Shown here: positions 42,361-50,615 of the stretch, one piece after another | Layout: every line of letters begins with the position of its first letter | Numbering within the stretch: position 1 is the first letter of the stretch | Origin: Prevotella sp. | GTDB taxonomy: Bacteria > Bacteroidota > Bacteroidia > Bacteroidales > Bacteroidaceae | DNA length: 50,862 bases | Assembly (NCBI GenBank): GCA_017557185.1 | Contig: JAFZAP010000082.1 | Coordinates: 1-50,862, forward strand | Reading direction: 5' to 3' | Notes under the pieces: generated by a model | What the model was told of the DNA's origin: nothing | Seen by the model: the letters and a program-made list of their open reading frames with translations, nothing else | The model's database searches: none | Program-made: the position numbers and the translations under genes

Positions 42361-42756
42361 CTATTCGTCCTGCGGCTGTTCCTGTTCCTTCTTCTGCATC
42401 TTCTGTTCGATGAAGAACGAGACGAGGAGGCCGAGACCTATGCCGAATGCAATGACGAGCCAGAAATAGAGGTCGTTCTCGAAGTTAATGCCAAGCAGAT
42501 AGTCAGCAAAAGTTCCTAGGCCAAGACCGATGAGAATGCATGCCCAGCGCAGCGAAGTATACTTCGACGGTTTCTTCTCCTGCTCGGCGATGAGCGCCTT
42601 AGCAGTCTCGAGGTCGGCGTGGTTCTCGATGATCAGTCGCCTCAACTCTGTGTCGTTTTGCTTCTTTCGGATATACATGAGAGATCCGAAGATGATGCCT
42701 AAGATGGGGATGGTCATAGAAAGTACAATTGCGAAAATGCCTTCATACCCTGTCAT
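42361..42756 (-). CDS. DUF6249-like membrane protein
   Basis: 131 aa. A first helix (MTGYEGIFAIVLSMTIPILGIIFGSLMYI), a cytoplasmic KQNDTELRRLIIENH segment, two more helices (WACILIGLGLGTFADYLLG, FWLVIAFGIGLGLLVSFFI) and a charged Lys/Gln/Glu tail. Its layout matches DUF6249 proteins, which often lie beside ECF sigma factors in Bacteroidetes. Here it follows the sigma/anti-sigma pair on the same strand after a gap of about 80 nt, so it may belong to the same envelope-stress unit. Confidence 0.8.
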   Translation of the reverse strand: MTGYEGIFAIVLSMTIPILGIIFGSLMYIRKKQNDTELRRLIIENHADLETAKALIAEQEKKPSKYTSLRWACILIGLGLGTFADYLLGINFENDLYFWLVIAFGIGLGLLVSFFIEQKMQKKEQEQPQDE

Positions 42757-42834
42757 AATTTCTTTCCTTTCTTTTTTAAGTTAAACTTTTCGTTAATCAC
42801 TCTTCACGAATAAGACAGCCCTGTTGCCGGATTA

Positions 42835-43176
42835 TTACACTCTTTCGGCAGAAAAATTTTCGATGGCTTTCCAAGTGGCGTAGAGCATAGCGGCTACGGG
42901 GAACACAAGACAAAGATAAATGAGTGAGCTATGGCCCTGCTGACTGGCGAACGACCAAAGCAGCCAACCGAAGAGCAGAAGCACAAGGGGAAGGCCGAAA
43001 GCAAAGGCGGCTGCCCTGCCCCACTTCCGCAACTGGCGACGGCGTGTCTGGCGGCGAAGGTCTTTCATCACGGCGACAGAGATTTCGTCGGCGATGGACT
43101 GACGCTCAAACGACTCACAAATAAGATCGTCGAGCTGCTGATCGGTGATGGAATTGTTTGTGTTCATATCGTTCAT
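42835..43176 (-). CDS. Putative anti-sigma factor / membrane partner of the ECF sigma factor
   Basis: 113 aa with a polar N-terminus (about 55 residues: TDQQLDDLICESFERQS), a basic stretch (RRQTRRRQLRKWGR) and two membrane helices. This is the size and layout of small Bacteroidetes anti-sigma proteins. Its ATG at 43176 overlaps the sigma stop in an ATGA, so translation is coupled. The N-terminal segment would bind the sigma factor at the membrane; that is inferred from position and topology. Confidence 0.75.
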   Translation of the reverse strand: MNDMNTNNSITDQQLDDLICESFERQSIADEISVAVMKDLRRQTRRRQLRKWGRAAAFAFGLPLVLLLFGWLLWSFASQQGHSSLIYLCLVFPVAAMLYATWKAIENFSAERV

Positions 43177-43691
43177 AATTCATGGTTTATTGTTGTTAAT
43201 GCTTTGCGCAGACGGTCGCGGATGCGGTGCAGACGGACGAGGACGTTTGACTGCGAGAGCCCCGTCTGGCTGGCTATCTCGTCGGTTTTCATTTGTTTGT
43301 AGTAGTGCAGGCGGATAATCAGCTGGTCTTGATCAGGCAACTGGGCAATGGCCTGTTCCATTTGTTGCAGCAGGGCCTCACGCTCTGCGTCGTAATCCGT
43401 TGCAGGCATAGCCGTCAGGGAGTGAGCGCGCTTCTGCCGTTCCAGTTCGTTGAGTGCCACATGCATGGCGATAGCGGCAAGCCACGGGCCGAGCGAATCG
43501 TTACGCCAATAGACCAGCCGCTCGTAGGCACGGATGAATGTCTGCTGAGCCACGTCCTTCGCCAAGTCTTCCTGTCTGACGATGGCGAGCGACTTCGAGA
43601 AAACCATTCCCGAATAGCGCTTGACAATCTCTGCAAAACTCCGCTGATCGCTGTCGCTTAACACTCTGTTTACGAGTTCTCTATCAGTCAT
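43173..43691 (-). CDS. ECF-type RNA polymerase sigma factor
   Basis: 172 aa from ATG 43691; an upstream start (43739) adds a hydrophobic non-conserved stretch. Region 2 (FAEIVKRYSGMVFSKSLAIV, DLAKDVAQQTFIRAYERL) binds the -10 element and core polymerase; region 4 (DQDQLIIRLHYYKQMKTDEI, ASQTGLSQSNVLVRLHRI) binds -35. No sigma-1.1 or sigma-3. Promoter not seen clearly. It overlaps its anti-sigma partner by 4 nt (ATGA). Confidence 0.93.
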   Translation of the reverse strand: MTDRELVNRVLSDSDQRSFAEIVKRYSGMVFSKSLAIVRQEDLAKDVAQQTFIRAYERLVYWRNDSLGPWLAAIAMHVALNELERQKRAHSLTAMPATDYDAEREALLQQMEQAIAQLPDQDQLIIRLHYYKQMKTDEIASQTGLSQSNVLVRLHRIRDRLRKALTTINHEL

Positions 43692-43755
43692 TCTGCTATT
43701 AAGACCGCCAAGCGTAAAAATTATTACACTTTCAGACAAAGATTATTTTACTTTT

Positions 43756-44121
43756 TCACACAATCTCGCGACCGAACGGCGTCAGGGCGATATGGGCAAG
43801 CTTGAAGTGCTGCTTGCCGAAGGGGATGCCGATGATGGTGATATATAGCAGGCAGCCGAAGAAGAGGTGGGTGAGCCAAATCCAAAAACCGCCGATGATG
43901 AACCACAGGATGTTCATGCCTGTGTTCAGACAGCCGCTCGTGGGTTTCTTCTTCACCTGCGAACCGAAGGGCCACAAAGCCAGCAGCCCCAGCTTCAACG
44001 ATTGCAGACCGAAGGGGATGCCGATGATAGTGACCATCATGGCCAGACTGGCCACCAGATACTCGATGGCGGTTGCTAAACCGCCAAACACCAACCAAAT
44101 GATATTTCCTAATAGTTTCAT
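43756..44121 (-). CDS. YccF-domain inner-membrane protein
   Basis: 121 aa from ATG 44121; the longer frame to 44271 adds repeat-derived residues. It holds two YccF repeats: NIIWLVFGGLATAIEYLVAS, then IIGIPFGLQSLKLGLLALWPFG, and NILWFIIGGFWIWLTHLFFG, then IIGIPFGKQHFKLAHIALTPFG. Each repeat has two membrane segments. YccF proteins are of unknown function. Standing alone on the minus strand, between the sigma unit and the ABC-F gene. Confidence 0.88.
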   Translation of the reverse strand: MKLLGNIIWLVFGGLATAIEYLVASLAMMVTIIGIPFGLQSLKLGLLALWPFGSQVKKKPTSGCLNTGMNILWFIIGGFWIWLTHLFFGCLLYITIIGIPFGKQHFKLAHIALTPFGREIV

Positions 44122-44223
44122 GTTGCGAGGTTTTAAGTTTACTTTTTGACGACAAAACCACTCAAAAAGTTGCAAGGGTTTTGATATTATTTGGGGTAAT
44201 AATATAGGAGTTAACCCCAGAAG

Positions 44224-44296
44224 TGTTGGGACGCGACGTGTCGCGTAAATGGATGATGTCTTCGCCTGCAACGCGGCACGCCGCGTCCCTACGTAG
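44224..44296. repeat. GGGACGCG palindromic repeat pair
   Basis: GGGACGCGACGTGTCGCGT (44228-44246) and its inverted partner ACGCGGCACGCCGCGTCCCT (44271-44290) flank about 25 bp. Each arm is itself a hairpin. It sits between YccF and ABC-F genes. Confidence 0.65.
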
Positions 44297-44305
44297 TTTA
44301 TGTTT

Positions 44306-46279
44306 TTACTTCGTCAACGCCTCGAGCTCCTCGGAGAGTTGCATCCAGCGATCGTTCTCCTCGTCGAGCTGGCGCATGGTCTGCGCGTATTCCTCGATGA
44401 GTTTCATATCGGTGGCGTGTTCGGGACGGGAGAGCAGACGGTCCATTTCCTTGATGCGGGCTTCCATTTGCGCAATCTTCTCTTCGCAGGCCTTCACGGC
44501 CTTCTCGGCTCGCTTCACCTTCTTCTGCTGCTCCTTGCGCTCAGCGTACAGCTGCCCACTTGTAGGGGCGGGATTCACTTCCCGTCCGCTGTCAGTCTGA
44601 CCGGTTACGGATGGGGAGTGAACCCCATCCCTACTCATTGCCAGACGTTCATCTATGGTCATGTCGGCACCGCCCTTGGGATGGGCTCTTAGCCAATCGT
44701 AGATACCGCCTAGATGCTCGCGCACGCGACCTCCACCAAACTCATAAACCTTTGTCACAAGACCATCGAGGAACTCGCGGTCGTGAGAGACAAGGATAGC
44801 GGTGCCGTCGAAGGCGCGGATAGCCTCCTTCAGCACGTCCTTCGACTGCATGTCGAGATGGTTCGTTGGCTCGTCGAGGATGAGCAGGTTGACGGGCTCC
44901 AGCAGCAGGCGGATCATCGCCAGTCGGCTGCGCTCGCCACCTGATAGCACTTTCACCTTCTTCTCCGACTCTTCGCCGCCGAACATGAACGCTCCCAGAA
45001 TGTCGTTGATGCGCAGACGGATGTCGCCTCGAGCCACGCGGTCGATGGTCTCGAAAACCGTCAGACTCTCGTCGAGCAGCTGTGCCTGGTTCTGCGCGAA
45101 ATAACCGATTTGCACGTTATGTCCGATCTTCAGCGTTCCCTCGAAGGGAATCTCTCCCATGATGCACTTCACCAGTGTCGTCTTTCCCTCACCGTTCTTG
45201 CCCACGAAGGCCACCTTCTCACCACGTTTCAGCGTGAAGGTCACATCGGAGAACACCTGATGATCACCATAAGCTTTCTTTACCTCATCACAGATGATGG
45301 GATAGTCGCCCGAGCGAAGGCAAGGCGGGAACTTCAGTCGCAGCGATGAATTGTCAACCTCGTCGATTTCGATGGGCACGATCTTCTCCAGTTGCTTGAT
45401 TTTCTGCTGCACCTGAACGGCCTTCGTGGCCTGATAGCGGAAGCGCTCGATGAACGCCCGCATGTCCTGAATCTCCTTCTGCTGGTTCTCGTAGGCGCGC
45501 AGCTGCTGTTCGCGACGCTCTTTTCTGAGCACGACATACTCGTTGTACTTCACACGATAGTCGATGATCTGCCCGCAGGAGATTTCCAACGTGCGGTTGG
45601 TCACATTATTGATGAAGGCACGGTCGTGGCTCACTAGCACGACGGCTGAGGCACTTGTCTGAAGGAACTGCTCGAGCCACTGGATGCTCTCGATGTCGAG
45701 GTGGTTGGTAGGCTCGTCGAGGAGCAGTACGTCGGGACGCTGCAACAGGATCTTCGCCAGCTCGATGCGCATGCGCCAACCGCCTGAGAACTCGGCTGTA
45801 GGACGGTCGAAGTCGCTTCGCAGGAAGCCCAAGCCCATGAGCGTGCGCTCTATCTCGGCCTCGTAGCCTTCGCCGCCGAGCATCAGGTAGCGTTCGTGCT
45901 CCTGCGTGAACTTCTCCACAAGCCGCATATAGTCGTCGCTCTCGTAGTCGGTACGCTCGCCGAGTTCGCGTTCCATACGGTCGATTCGCTCCTTCAGACG
46001 CGTAGTGTCGCTGAAGGCCTTGCGCGCCTCCTCCTTCACAGAGGTGTCGTCGGCAATCCGCATCACCTGCGGCAGATAGCCTATGCTGGTGTCGTTGGGA
46101 ATACTCACCACGCCGCTTGTGGGTAGTTGCTGACCACACAGTATCTTCAGCAGCGTCGACTTGCCGGCTCCGTTCTTTCCAACGAGCGCGATACGGTCGC
46201 GGTCGTTGATCACGAAGCTTGCCTCGCTGAACAACGGCTTCACGCCAAATTCCACTTTCAGGTTCTCAACAGATATCAT
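44306..46279 (-). CDS. ABC-F family ATPase (Uup/EttA-like translation factor)
   Basis: 657 aa with two ABC domains and no membrane helices. NBD1: Walker [12 protein letters not shown] near 35, signature FSGGWRMR, Walker [13 protein letters not shown]2: Walker [12 protein letters not shown] near 360, signature LSGGERSR, Walker [10 protein letters not shown]. An interdomain linker rich in Arg/Gln/Glu ([20 protein letters not shown]) and a C-terminal coiled coil (~585-655) are present. ABC-F proteins act on stalled ribosomes or confer antibiotic protection. Two palindromic elements (44556-44640) add [20 protein letters not shown] in frame before the coiled coil. Confidence 0.94.
   Translation of the reverse strand: MISVENLKVEFGVKPLFSEASFVINDRDRIALVGKNGAGKSTLLKILCGQQLPTSGVVSIPNDTSIGYLPQVMRIADDTSVKEEARKAFSDTTRLKERIDRMERELGERTDYESDDYMRLVEKFTQEHERYLMLGGEGYEAEIERTLMGLGFLRSDFDRPTAEFSGGWRMRIELAKILLQRPDVLLLDEPTNHLDIESIQWLEQFLQTSASAVVLVSHDRAFINNVTNRTLEISCGQIIDYRVKYNEYVVLRKERREQQLRAYENQQKEIQDMRAFIERFRYQATKAVQVQQKIKQLEKIVPIEIDEVDNSSLRLKFPPCLRSGDYPIICDEVKKAYGDHQVFSDVTFTLKRGEKVAFVGKNGEGKTTLVKCIMGEIPFEGTLKIGHNVQIGYFAQNQAQLLDESLTVFETIDRVARGDIRLRINDILGAFMFGGEESEKKVKVLSGGERSRLAMIRLLLEPVNLLILDEPTNHLDMQSKDVLKEAIRAFDGTAILVSHDREFLDGLVTKVYEFGGGRVREHLGGIYDWLRAHPKGGADMTIDERLAMSRDGVHSPSVTGQTDSGREVNPAPTSGQLYAERKEQQKKVKRAEKAVKACEEKIAQMEARIKEMDRLLSRPEHATDMKLIEEYAQTMRQLDEENDRWMQLSEELEALTK
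44556..44640. repeat. Paired palindromic elements inside the ABC-F gene
   Basis: GTAGGGGCGGGATTCACTTC then CCGTCC, and GGATGGGGAGTGAACCCCAT then CCCTAC. The two related hairpins are inverted relative to each other, in frame with the protein. Confidence 0.7.
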
Positions 46280-46302
46280 CGGGATTTACGATTTACGAAG
46301 TG

Positions 46303-46310
46303 CAAAAGTA
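46303..46310 (-). promoter_or_regulatory. -7 element of the ABC-F gene
   Basis: TACTTTTG on the minus strand, 24 nt upstream of ATG 46279; the -33 spacing is poor (16 nt). Confidence 0.45.
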
Positions 46311-46335
46311 CAAAAAAAACAGCAAACAAAAAAAC

Positions 46336-46365
46336 TTTCATCTTTCATCTTTCGTCTTTCATCTT
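46336..46365 (+). repeat. Heptamer array CTTTCAT upstream of trmD
   Basis: ACTTTCATCTTTCATCTTTC then GTCTTTCATC, about four copies, followed by a T tract (46363-46374). Copy-number changes would alter -33/-7 spacing. Confidence 0.7.
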
Positions 46366-46373
46366 TTTTTTTT

Positions 46374-46381
46374 TAACTTTG
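46374..46381 (+). promoter_or_regulatory. -7 element of trmD
   Basis: TAACTTTG, 21 nt before ATG 46402. A CTTTCAT heptamer array (46336-46365) covers the place of the -33 box. Confidence 0.6.
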
Positions 46382-46401
46382 CACGTGGAAAAGAAACATT
46401 T

Positions 46402-47079
46402 ATGAGAATAGACATTATCACCGTTCTGCCCGAGATGATTGAGGGATTTGTGCACGAAAGCATTCTCGCACGGGCAGAGAAGAAGGGATTGGCCGAGATC
46501 CGGTTGCACAATCTGCGCGACTACACGCTCGACAAATGGCGGCGCGTGGACGACTATCCATATGGCGGATTCGCCGGTATGGTGATGCAATGCGAGCCCA
46601 TCGACCGCTGCATTTCGGCTCTGAAGGCTGAGCGCGACTACGACGAAGTGATCTTCACCAGTCCCGACGGCGAGCAGTTCAACCAACACGTGGCCAATGA
46701 GCTGTCGCTGCTGAACAACATTATTATATTATGTGGGCACTACAAGGGCATCGACCACCGCATTCGCGAACACCTCATCACACGCGAAATCTCCATCGGC
46801 GACTACGTGCTGACGGGTGGTGAACTGGCGGCTGCCATCATGGCCGACGCCATCGTGCGCGTGGTGCCGGGCGTCATCGGCGACGAGCAGAGTGCCTTGA
46901 GCGACTGCTTCCAGGACGATATGCTGTCGGCTCCTATCTACACGCGCCCAGCCGACTACAAAGGGTGGAAGGTTCCTGAGATTCTGCTTTCGGGCAACGA
47001 GGCGAAGATCAAGCAATGGGAGTTCGAACAGGCGATGGAACGCACGAAACGGCTGCGCCCCGACCTGCTGAAGAAATGA
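46402..47079 (+). CDS. trmD: tRNA (guanine-N1-)-methyltransferase TrmD
   Basis: 225 aa from ATG 46402; the frame extends upstream through the promoter repeats and must be trimmed. TrmD methylates G37 in tRNAs, which prevents +1 frameshifts. The SPOUT knot segments are clear: the N-terminal [26 protein letters not shown], then [13 protein letters not shown] and the closing [19 protein letters not shown]. Length is normal. DUF805 follows 33 nt downstream. Confidence 0.97.
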   Translation: MRIDIITVLPEMIEGFVHESILARAEKKGLAEIRLHNLRDYTLDKWRRVDDYPYGGFAGMVMQCEPIDRCISALKAERDYDEVIFTSPDGEQFNQHVANELSLLNNIIILCGHYKGIDHRIREHLITREISIGDYVLTGGELAAAIMADAIVRVVPGVIGDEQSALSDCFQDDMLSAPIYTRPADYKGWKVPEILLSGNEAKIKQWEFEQAMERTKRLRPDLLKK

Positions 47080-47112
47080 CAAACGAAACTTAACAAATAA
47101 AAACAGGGAAAA

Positions 47113-47637
47113 ATGAAAAGAATGATTGCAAAACCGCAACTGGGATTTGGCGAAGCCGTCAGGCTCGCGTTTAGTCGAATTACGCAGATGAGCGGACGCT
47201 CACGCCGTTCGGAGTTCTGGTGGTTCATACTGGTGTACGTCATTGGCTACTGGGTGTTGAGTAGCATTGCATCAGTAGTGCTGCCAGTCATGGAAGCACA
47301 GATTGCCGCCGGACTGATTATGCTTGTCGCCGTGCCTGCCACAGCCCGCCGCCTCCACGACACGGGTCATGGTTCATGGTGGGTGATCGTCAGCTGGGCG
47401 CTGAACCTCGCGATCAGTATCTACATGGTAAAAAGCGGCTTCTTCGAGGAACTCACGAGTGTCAACCCCGACCCGTTGAAGGCCGTGTCAACCTTGAACG
47501 GTCCTGTGTTCGGTGTGGCAAGCCTGGCGCTGGCCGTCACGTCGTTCGCCACATTCATCTTCTGCCTGCTCGACAGCAAGCCCACAGCCAACAAGTACGG
47601 TGAATCGCCAAAGTACGAGGTAGTAGAAGAAGAGTAG
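47113..47637 (+). CDS. DUF805 inner-membrane protein
   Basis: 174 aa. The family signature RITQMSGRSRRSEFWWF lies near residues 22-38, and three or four membrane helices follow. DUF805 proteins are common small membrane proteins of unknown function. It starts 33 nt after trmD and may share its transcript. A dispersed repeat block follows the stop. Confidence 0.88.
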   Translation: MKRMIAKPQLGFGEAVRLAFSRITQMSGRSRRSEFWWFILVYVIGYWVLSSIASVVLPVMEAQIAAGLIMLVAVPATARRLHDTGHGSWWVIVSWALNLAISIYMVKSGFFEELTSVNPDPLKAVSTLNGPVFGVASLALAVTSFATFIFCLLDSKPTANKYGESPKYEVVEEE

Positions 47638-47671
47638 CCACACCCCAACCCTAACTTTCCTGAACACACAA

Positions 47672-47724
47672 AACCCAGGGCGCTGCCCTGGGCTGATAGC
47701 TTCCTGGCCTTACAGGCCGATTTC
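47672..47724 (+). repeat. CCCAGGGC-family repeat, second full copy
   Basis: ACCCAGGGCGCTGCCCTGGG, then GCTGATAGCTTCCT, then GGCCTTACAGGCCG; closely matches 42273-42327. Confidence 0.75.
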
Positions 47725-47726
47725 TT

Positions 47727-47860
47727 CCCCTTTCCTTGAGGGAGGGGTTAGGGGGTAGGCTTCTGCTCCCTCTCCCTTTGGGGCGACTGGGGTCTTTAGA
47801 GCAGCCACCGGCGTGGCTGCGGCCCCACAAAGGGGAGCGAATCCCTCATTCGCGACGGAG
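47727..47860. repeat. Mosaic of palindromic elements after DUF805
   Basis: CCCCTTTCCTTGAGGGAGGG (47727-), CCCTCTCCCTTTGGGG (47769-), AGCCACCGGCGTGGCT (47803-), and GCGAATCCCTCATTCGC (47837-) lie in series between the convergent DUF805 and patatin genes. Each is a separate hairpin. Confidence 0.6.
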
Positions 47861-47867
47861 GTTAGGA

Positions 47868-48713
47868 CTAGGGTGAGGCTTCACAGAAGCGGTCGCCGAG
47901 GCTGAAGCCCTCCTCATAAAGACGTTCAAGTTTTTGGGCGTCTTTTTCTAATCGCTCCACTTCCAGCGGACGCTCGGGGCGGATGCAGACCACACGCCCC
48001 TCCTGCTCCAGCTGTTCGACATATTCCAACTGGCGGTTGTAGATCTCCAGCCGATGGCTCAGAGCCTCGCGCAGCCGCGGGTACTTGCGGTAGAAGAAAT
48101 GCGGAATCTTCCAATCGTGCCCCGTCTTGCGATAGCCACGATTGCGCGTCAGCACGACGACATTTCGCTCATAGCCCTTACTGATGGCATGCTGCACAGG
48201 GATGGAATCAACGATTCCGCCGTCGAGCATCGGCTTCCCATCGACCATCACGATCTTGCTGACATAGGGCAGCGAACTCGATGCCTGCACGATGTCGAGT
48301 GCGCGCTGGGGGTCGTGACGTTCTGAGAGATATTCAGCCTCACCCGTCAGGCAGTTGGCAACGACCATCTCGAAGTCCGTCGGGCTCTGGAAGAAAGTAT
48401 CGAAATCGAACGGCAGCAGTTCGAAGGGAAAGCGCTCGTAGAGCAGTTGCGGGTCGAAGATGTTTCCCTTCAACAACAGATTGCGGATGCTGATGTAATC
48501 ATACTTCTCCAGCATCTCGATGTTCGACCTGCGGGCGCGCCCCGGCTGACGGCTCACGTAACTCATGCCGTTGCAGGCACCTGCCGACACTGCGACGATG
48601 TACGGGAACTCCACCCCGTGCTTCATAAACGCATCGAGCACGCCGCTTGTGAAGACGCCGCGCATACCGCCGCCTTCGAGCACCAATCCCGTCTTCTCGT
48701 CAATCTTCATCAT
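47868..48713 (-). CDS. Patatin-like phospholipase
   Basis: 281 aa from ATG 48713; an in-frame start at 48767 lies upstream of the -7 box. The oxyanion-hole motif is GGGMRG (14-19), the nucleophile elbow is AVSAG (Ser 43), and the dyad Asp lies in MLDGGIVDSIPV. The Gly-x-Ser-x-Gly motif is shortened to A-x-S-x-G, also seen in YjjU-like proteins. It resembles the YjjU branch of patatin proteins, likely a lipid acyl hydrolase near the inner membrane. It has its own promoter. Confidence 0.9.
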   Translation of the reverse strand: MMKIDEKTGLVLEGGGMRGVFTSGVLDAFMKHGVEFPYIVAVSAGACNGMSYVSRQPGRARRSNIEMLEKYDYISIRNLLLKGNIFDPQLLYERFPFELLPFDFDTFFQSPTDFEMVVANCLTGEAEYLSERHDPQRALDIVQASSSLPYVSKIVMVDGKPMLDGGIVDSIPVQHAISKGYERNVVVLTRNRGYRKTGHDWKIPHFFYRKYPRLREALSHRLEIYNRQLEYVEQLEQEGRVVCIRPERPLEVERLEKDAQKLERLYEEGFSLGDRFCEASP

Positions 48714-48737
48714 CCTGTAGAAGGGAAAAATCCGTTG

Positions 48738-48768
48738 CAAAGATAATGAAAACCGAGCGCAGAACAAA
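48738..48768 (-). promoter_or_regulatory. Promoter of the patatin gene
   Basis: -33 TTTG (48768-48765) and -7 TATCTTTG (48745-48738), spacing 19 nt, on the minus strand. Confidence 0.8.
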
Positions 48769-48862
48769 AAAATTCACGATTTATTTTTTATGCCGAGGTG
48801 CATCTTATCTTCGACCGAGGTCAAAGATCCGATTTCGTTCGTATCATTCTTGCTCCGTTTTA

Positions 48863-48885
48863 CTACGCAAGCGGCAGAGCCGAGC
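48863..48885. repeat. Dispersed repeat CTACGCAAGCGGCAGAGCCG
   Basis: Inverted copy of 24945-24966, one mismatch in the loop region. Confidence 0.6.
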
Positions 48886-49081
48886 GCGCATGAAAAACAT
48901 TTTTGTTTTAATTTTTTTCTAATTGGTTCTAATTTGTTTCTTTAAAAAACCGTGTCATCTGTGGGAAAACTTATGTACGTCTGTTTCGTATGTCTTAGAA
49001 ATACAACTCAGCGAACGCAACAAAACTGAATATCTTTAACTTCTTTAACGTCATTATTTATTTTATGTTGCGGAAATTTGT

Positions 49082-49089
49082 TACCTTTG
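49082..49089 (+). promoter_or_regulatory. -7 element of the aminopeptidase P gene
   Basis: TACCTTTG, 40 nt upstream of ATG 49129. The -33 region is TTTA-like (49057-49060), spacing 21 nt. Confidence 0.65.
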
Positions 49090-49128
49090 TGCCGAAATCG
49101 ACAAAAAAGTTCTAAAAACACAACAGCT

Positions 49129-50538
49129 ATGTTTTGTAAAGAAACCTACATTCAGCGCCGCAATGAGCTGAAACGTCTCGTGGGCGAAGGTGTTATCGTA
49201 TTGTTCGGCAACAACGAGTCACCCAACAACTACCCCAACAACGCCTACTATCCGTTCCGTCAGGACTCGTCGTTCCTCTATTACTTCGGCCAGCAGCGCG
49301 ACGGACTCGTTGGCGTCATCGACGTCGACAACGACCGCGAATGGCTCATCGGCGACGACATCGACATTGAGGACATCGTCTGGTATGGCTCGGTTGACAG
49401 CGTGAGCGACCTCGCCGCACAGGTGGGCATCACCAAGAGTGCCCCGATGGCGAAACTCAGCAAGATCTGTGGCGATGCCCTTGCGGCAAACAGAACCATC
49501 CACTTCCTGCCGCCCTATCGCCACGACATCAAGATTCAAATCATGGATCTGCTCGGCCTGCATCCCTCCAAGCAGAAGGCTGCCGCCTCGATGAAGCTCA
49601 TCATGGCCGTAGTAAAAATGCGCTCTTCGAAGACGCAGGAAGAGATTGAGGAACTGGAGCGCGCCGCCGAAATCGGCTACCTGATGCACACCACCGCCAT
49701 GCGGCTCATCAAGCCGGGCGTCACGGAAAAATATATTGCCGGACAAATCGACGGCATCGCCCACAGCTATGGTGCTCAGGTGAGCTTCGCCACCATCTTC
49801 TCGCAGCACGGCGAAATCATGCATGGTGCTCCGTCGCTGCGCCCGCTGGAGGCCGGACGCCTCGCCCTGTGCGACTGCGGTGCGGAGACGGTGAACAACT
49901 ACTGCTCTGACAACACCCGCACGATGCCTGTTTCGGGTAAGTACACACAGCGGCAGCTCGACATCTACTCCATCGTCGAGGACTGTCACGACCTCGTCTT
50001 GAACGTGGCGAAGCCCGGTGTGAAGTACATGGACTGCCACTTCGCCGTCTGCCGGCTGATGACCGACCGCCTGAAAGAGCTCGGCCTGATGAAGGGCGAC
50101 ACCGAGGAGGCTGTTCGCGCCGGTGCACACGCCATGTTCCTGCCTCACGGACTCGGTCACATGATGGGTATGGACGTGCACGACATGGAGAACCTCGACC
50201 AGATCAACGTGGGCTTCGATGAAGAGACCCGACCCATCCTTGACCAGTTCGGTACGAATTGTCTGCGCATGGGCCGACGCTTGGAAGAAGGCTTCGTAGT
50301 TACCGATGAACCGGGAATATACTTCATTCCTGCCCTCATCGACGACTGGCGGAATAGCGGTCATTGTGCTGAATACCTGTGCTTTGACGAGATAGAGAAA
50401 TATAAGAACTTCGGTGGCATTCGTCTCGAGGACGACATCCTCATCACCAGCGACGGCTGTCGCTTCCTCGGTGAAAAGCGCATCCCGTATCATCCGAAGG
50501 ACGTCGAGGAGTTCATGGCCGTAGCCCAATCAAAATAA
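49129..50538 (+). CDS. pepP: Xaa-Pro aminopeptidase (aminopeptidase P, M24B)
   Basis: 469 aa from ATG 49129, since the frame upstream runs through the -7 box. The N-terminal creatinase-like domain (SPNNYPNNAYYPFRQDSSFL) leads to a pita-bread catalytic domain with the five metal ligands in order: the Asp in LALCDCG, the Asp in CSDNTRTM, the His in LPHGLGHMMG, the Glu in TDEPGIYF and the Glu in GIRLEDDILIT. It removes N-terminal residues before proline, in the cytoplasm as no signal is seen. A C1 peptidase gene follows. Confidence 0.96.
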   Translation: MFCKETYIQRRNELKRLVGEGVIVLFGNNESPNNYPNNAYYPFRQDSSFLYYFGQQRDGLVGVIDVDNDREWLIGDDIDIEDIVWYGSVDSVSDLAAQVGITKSAPMAKLSKICGDALAANRTIHFLPPYRHDIKIQIMDLLGLHPSKQKAAASMKLIMAVVKMRSSKTQEEIEELERAAEIGYLMHTTAMRLIKPGVTEKYIAGQIDGIAHSYGAQVSFATIFSQHGEIMHGAPSLRPLEAGRLALCDCGAETVNNYCSDNTRTMPVSGKYTQRQLDIYSIVEDCHDLVLNVAKPGVKYMDCHFAVCRLMTDRLKELGLMKGDTEEAVRAGAHAMFLPHGLGHMMGMDVHDMENLDQINVGFDEETRPILDQFGTNCLRMGRRLEEGFVVTDEPGIYFIPALIDDWRNSGHCAEYLCFDEIEKYKNFGGIRLEDDILITSDGCRFLGEKRIPYHPKDVEEFMAVAQSK

Positions 50539-50581
50539 AGCAAAATAAGAGATTAATTAATATTATTGTTTCACAAATTCA

Positions 50582-50610
50582 AGACCCCATCCCCCTATGA
50601 TAGGGGGCTA
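50582..50610. repeat. Dispersed palindromic element next to the C1 peptidase start
   Basis: AGACCCCATCCCCCTATGAT then AGGGGGCTA. It is the same family, and lies exactly where the start of the C1 peptidase would be expected. Confidence 0.7.
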
Positions 50611-50615
50611 GAAAA

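Larger units (their letters stand above)
48714..49128. other. Intergenic region between the divergent patatin and aminopeptidase genes
   Basis: About 415 bp. It contains the patatin promoter, a segment (48806-48826, TCTTCGACCGAGGTCAAAGAT) that recalls 39739-39757, the CTACGCAAGCGGCAGAGCCG repeat (48863-48885), an AT-rich stretch and the -7 of the next gene. I see no gene. Confidence 0.75.
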
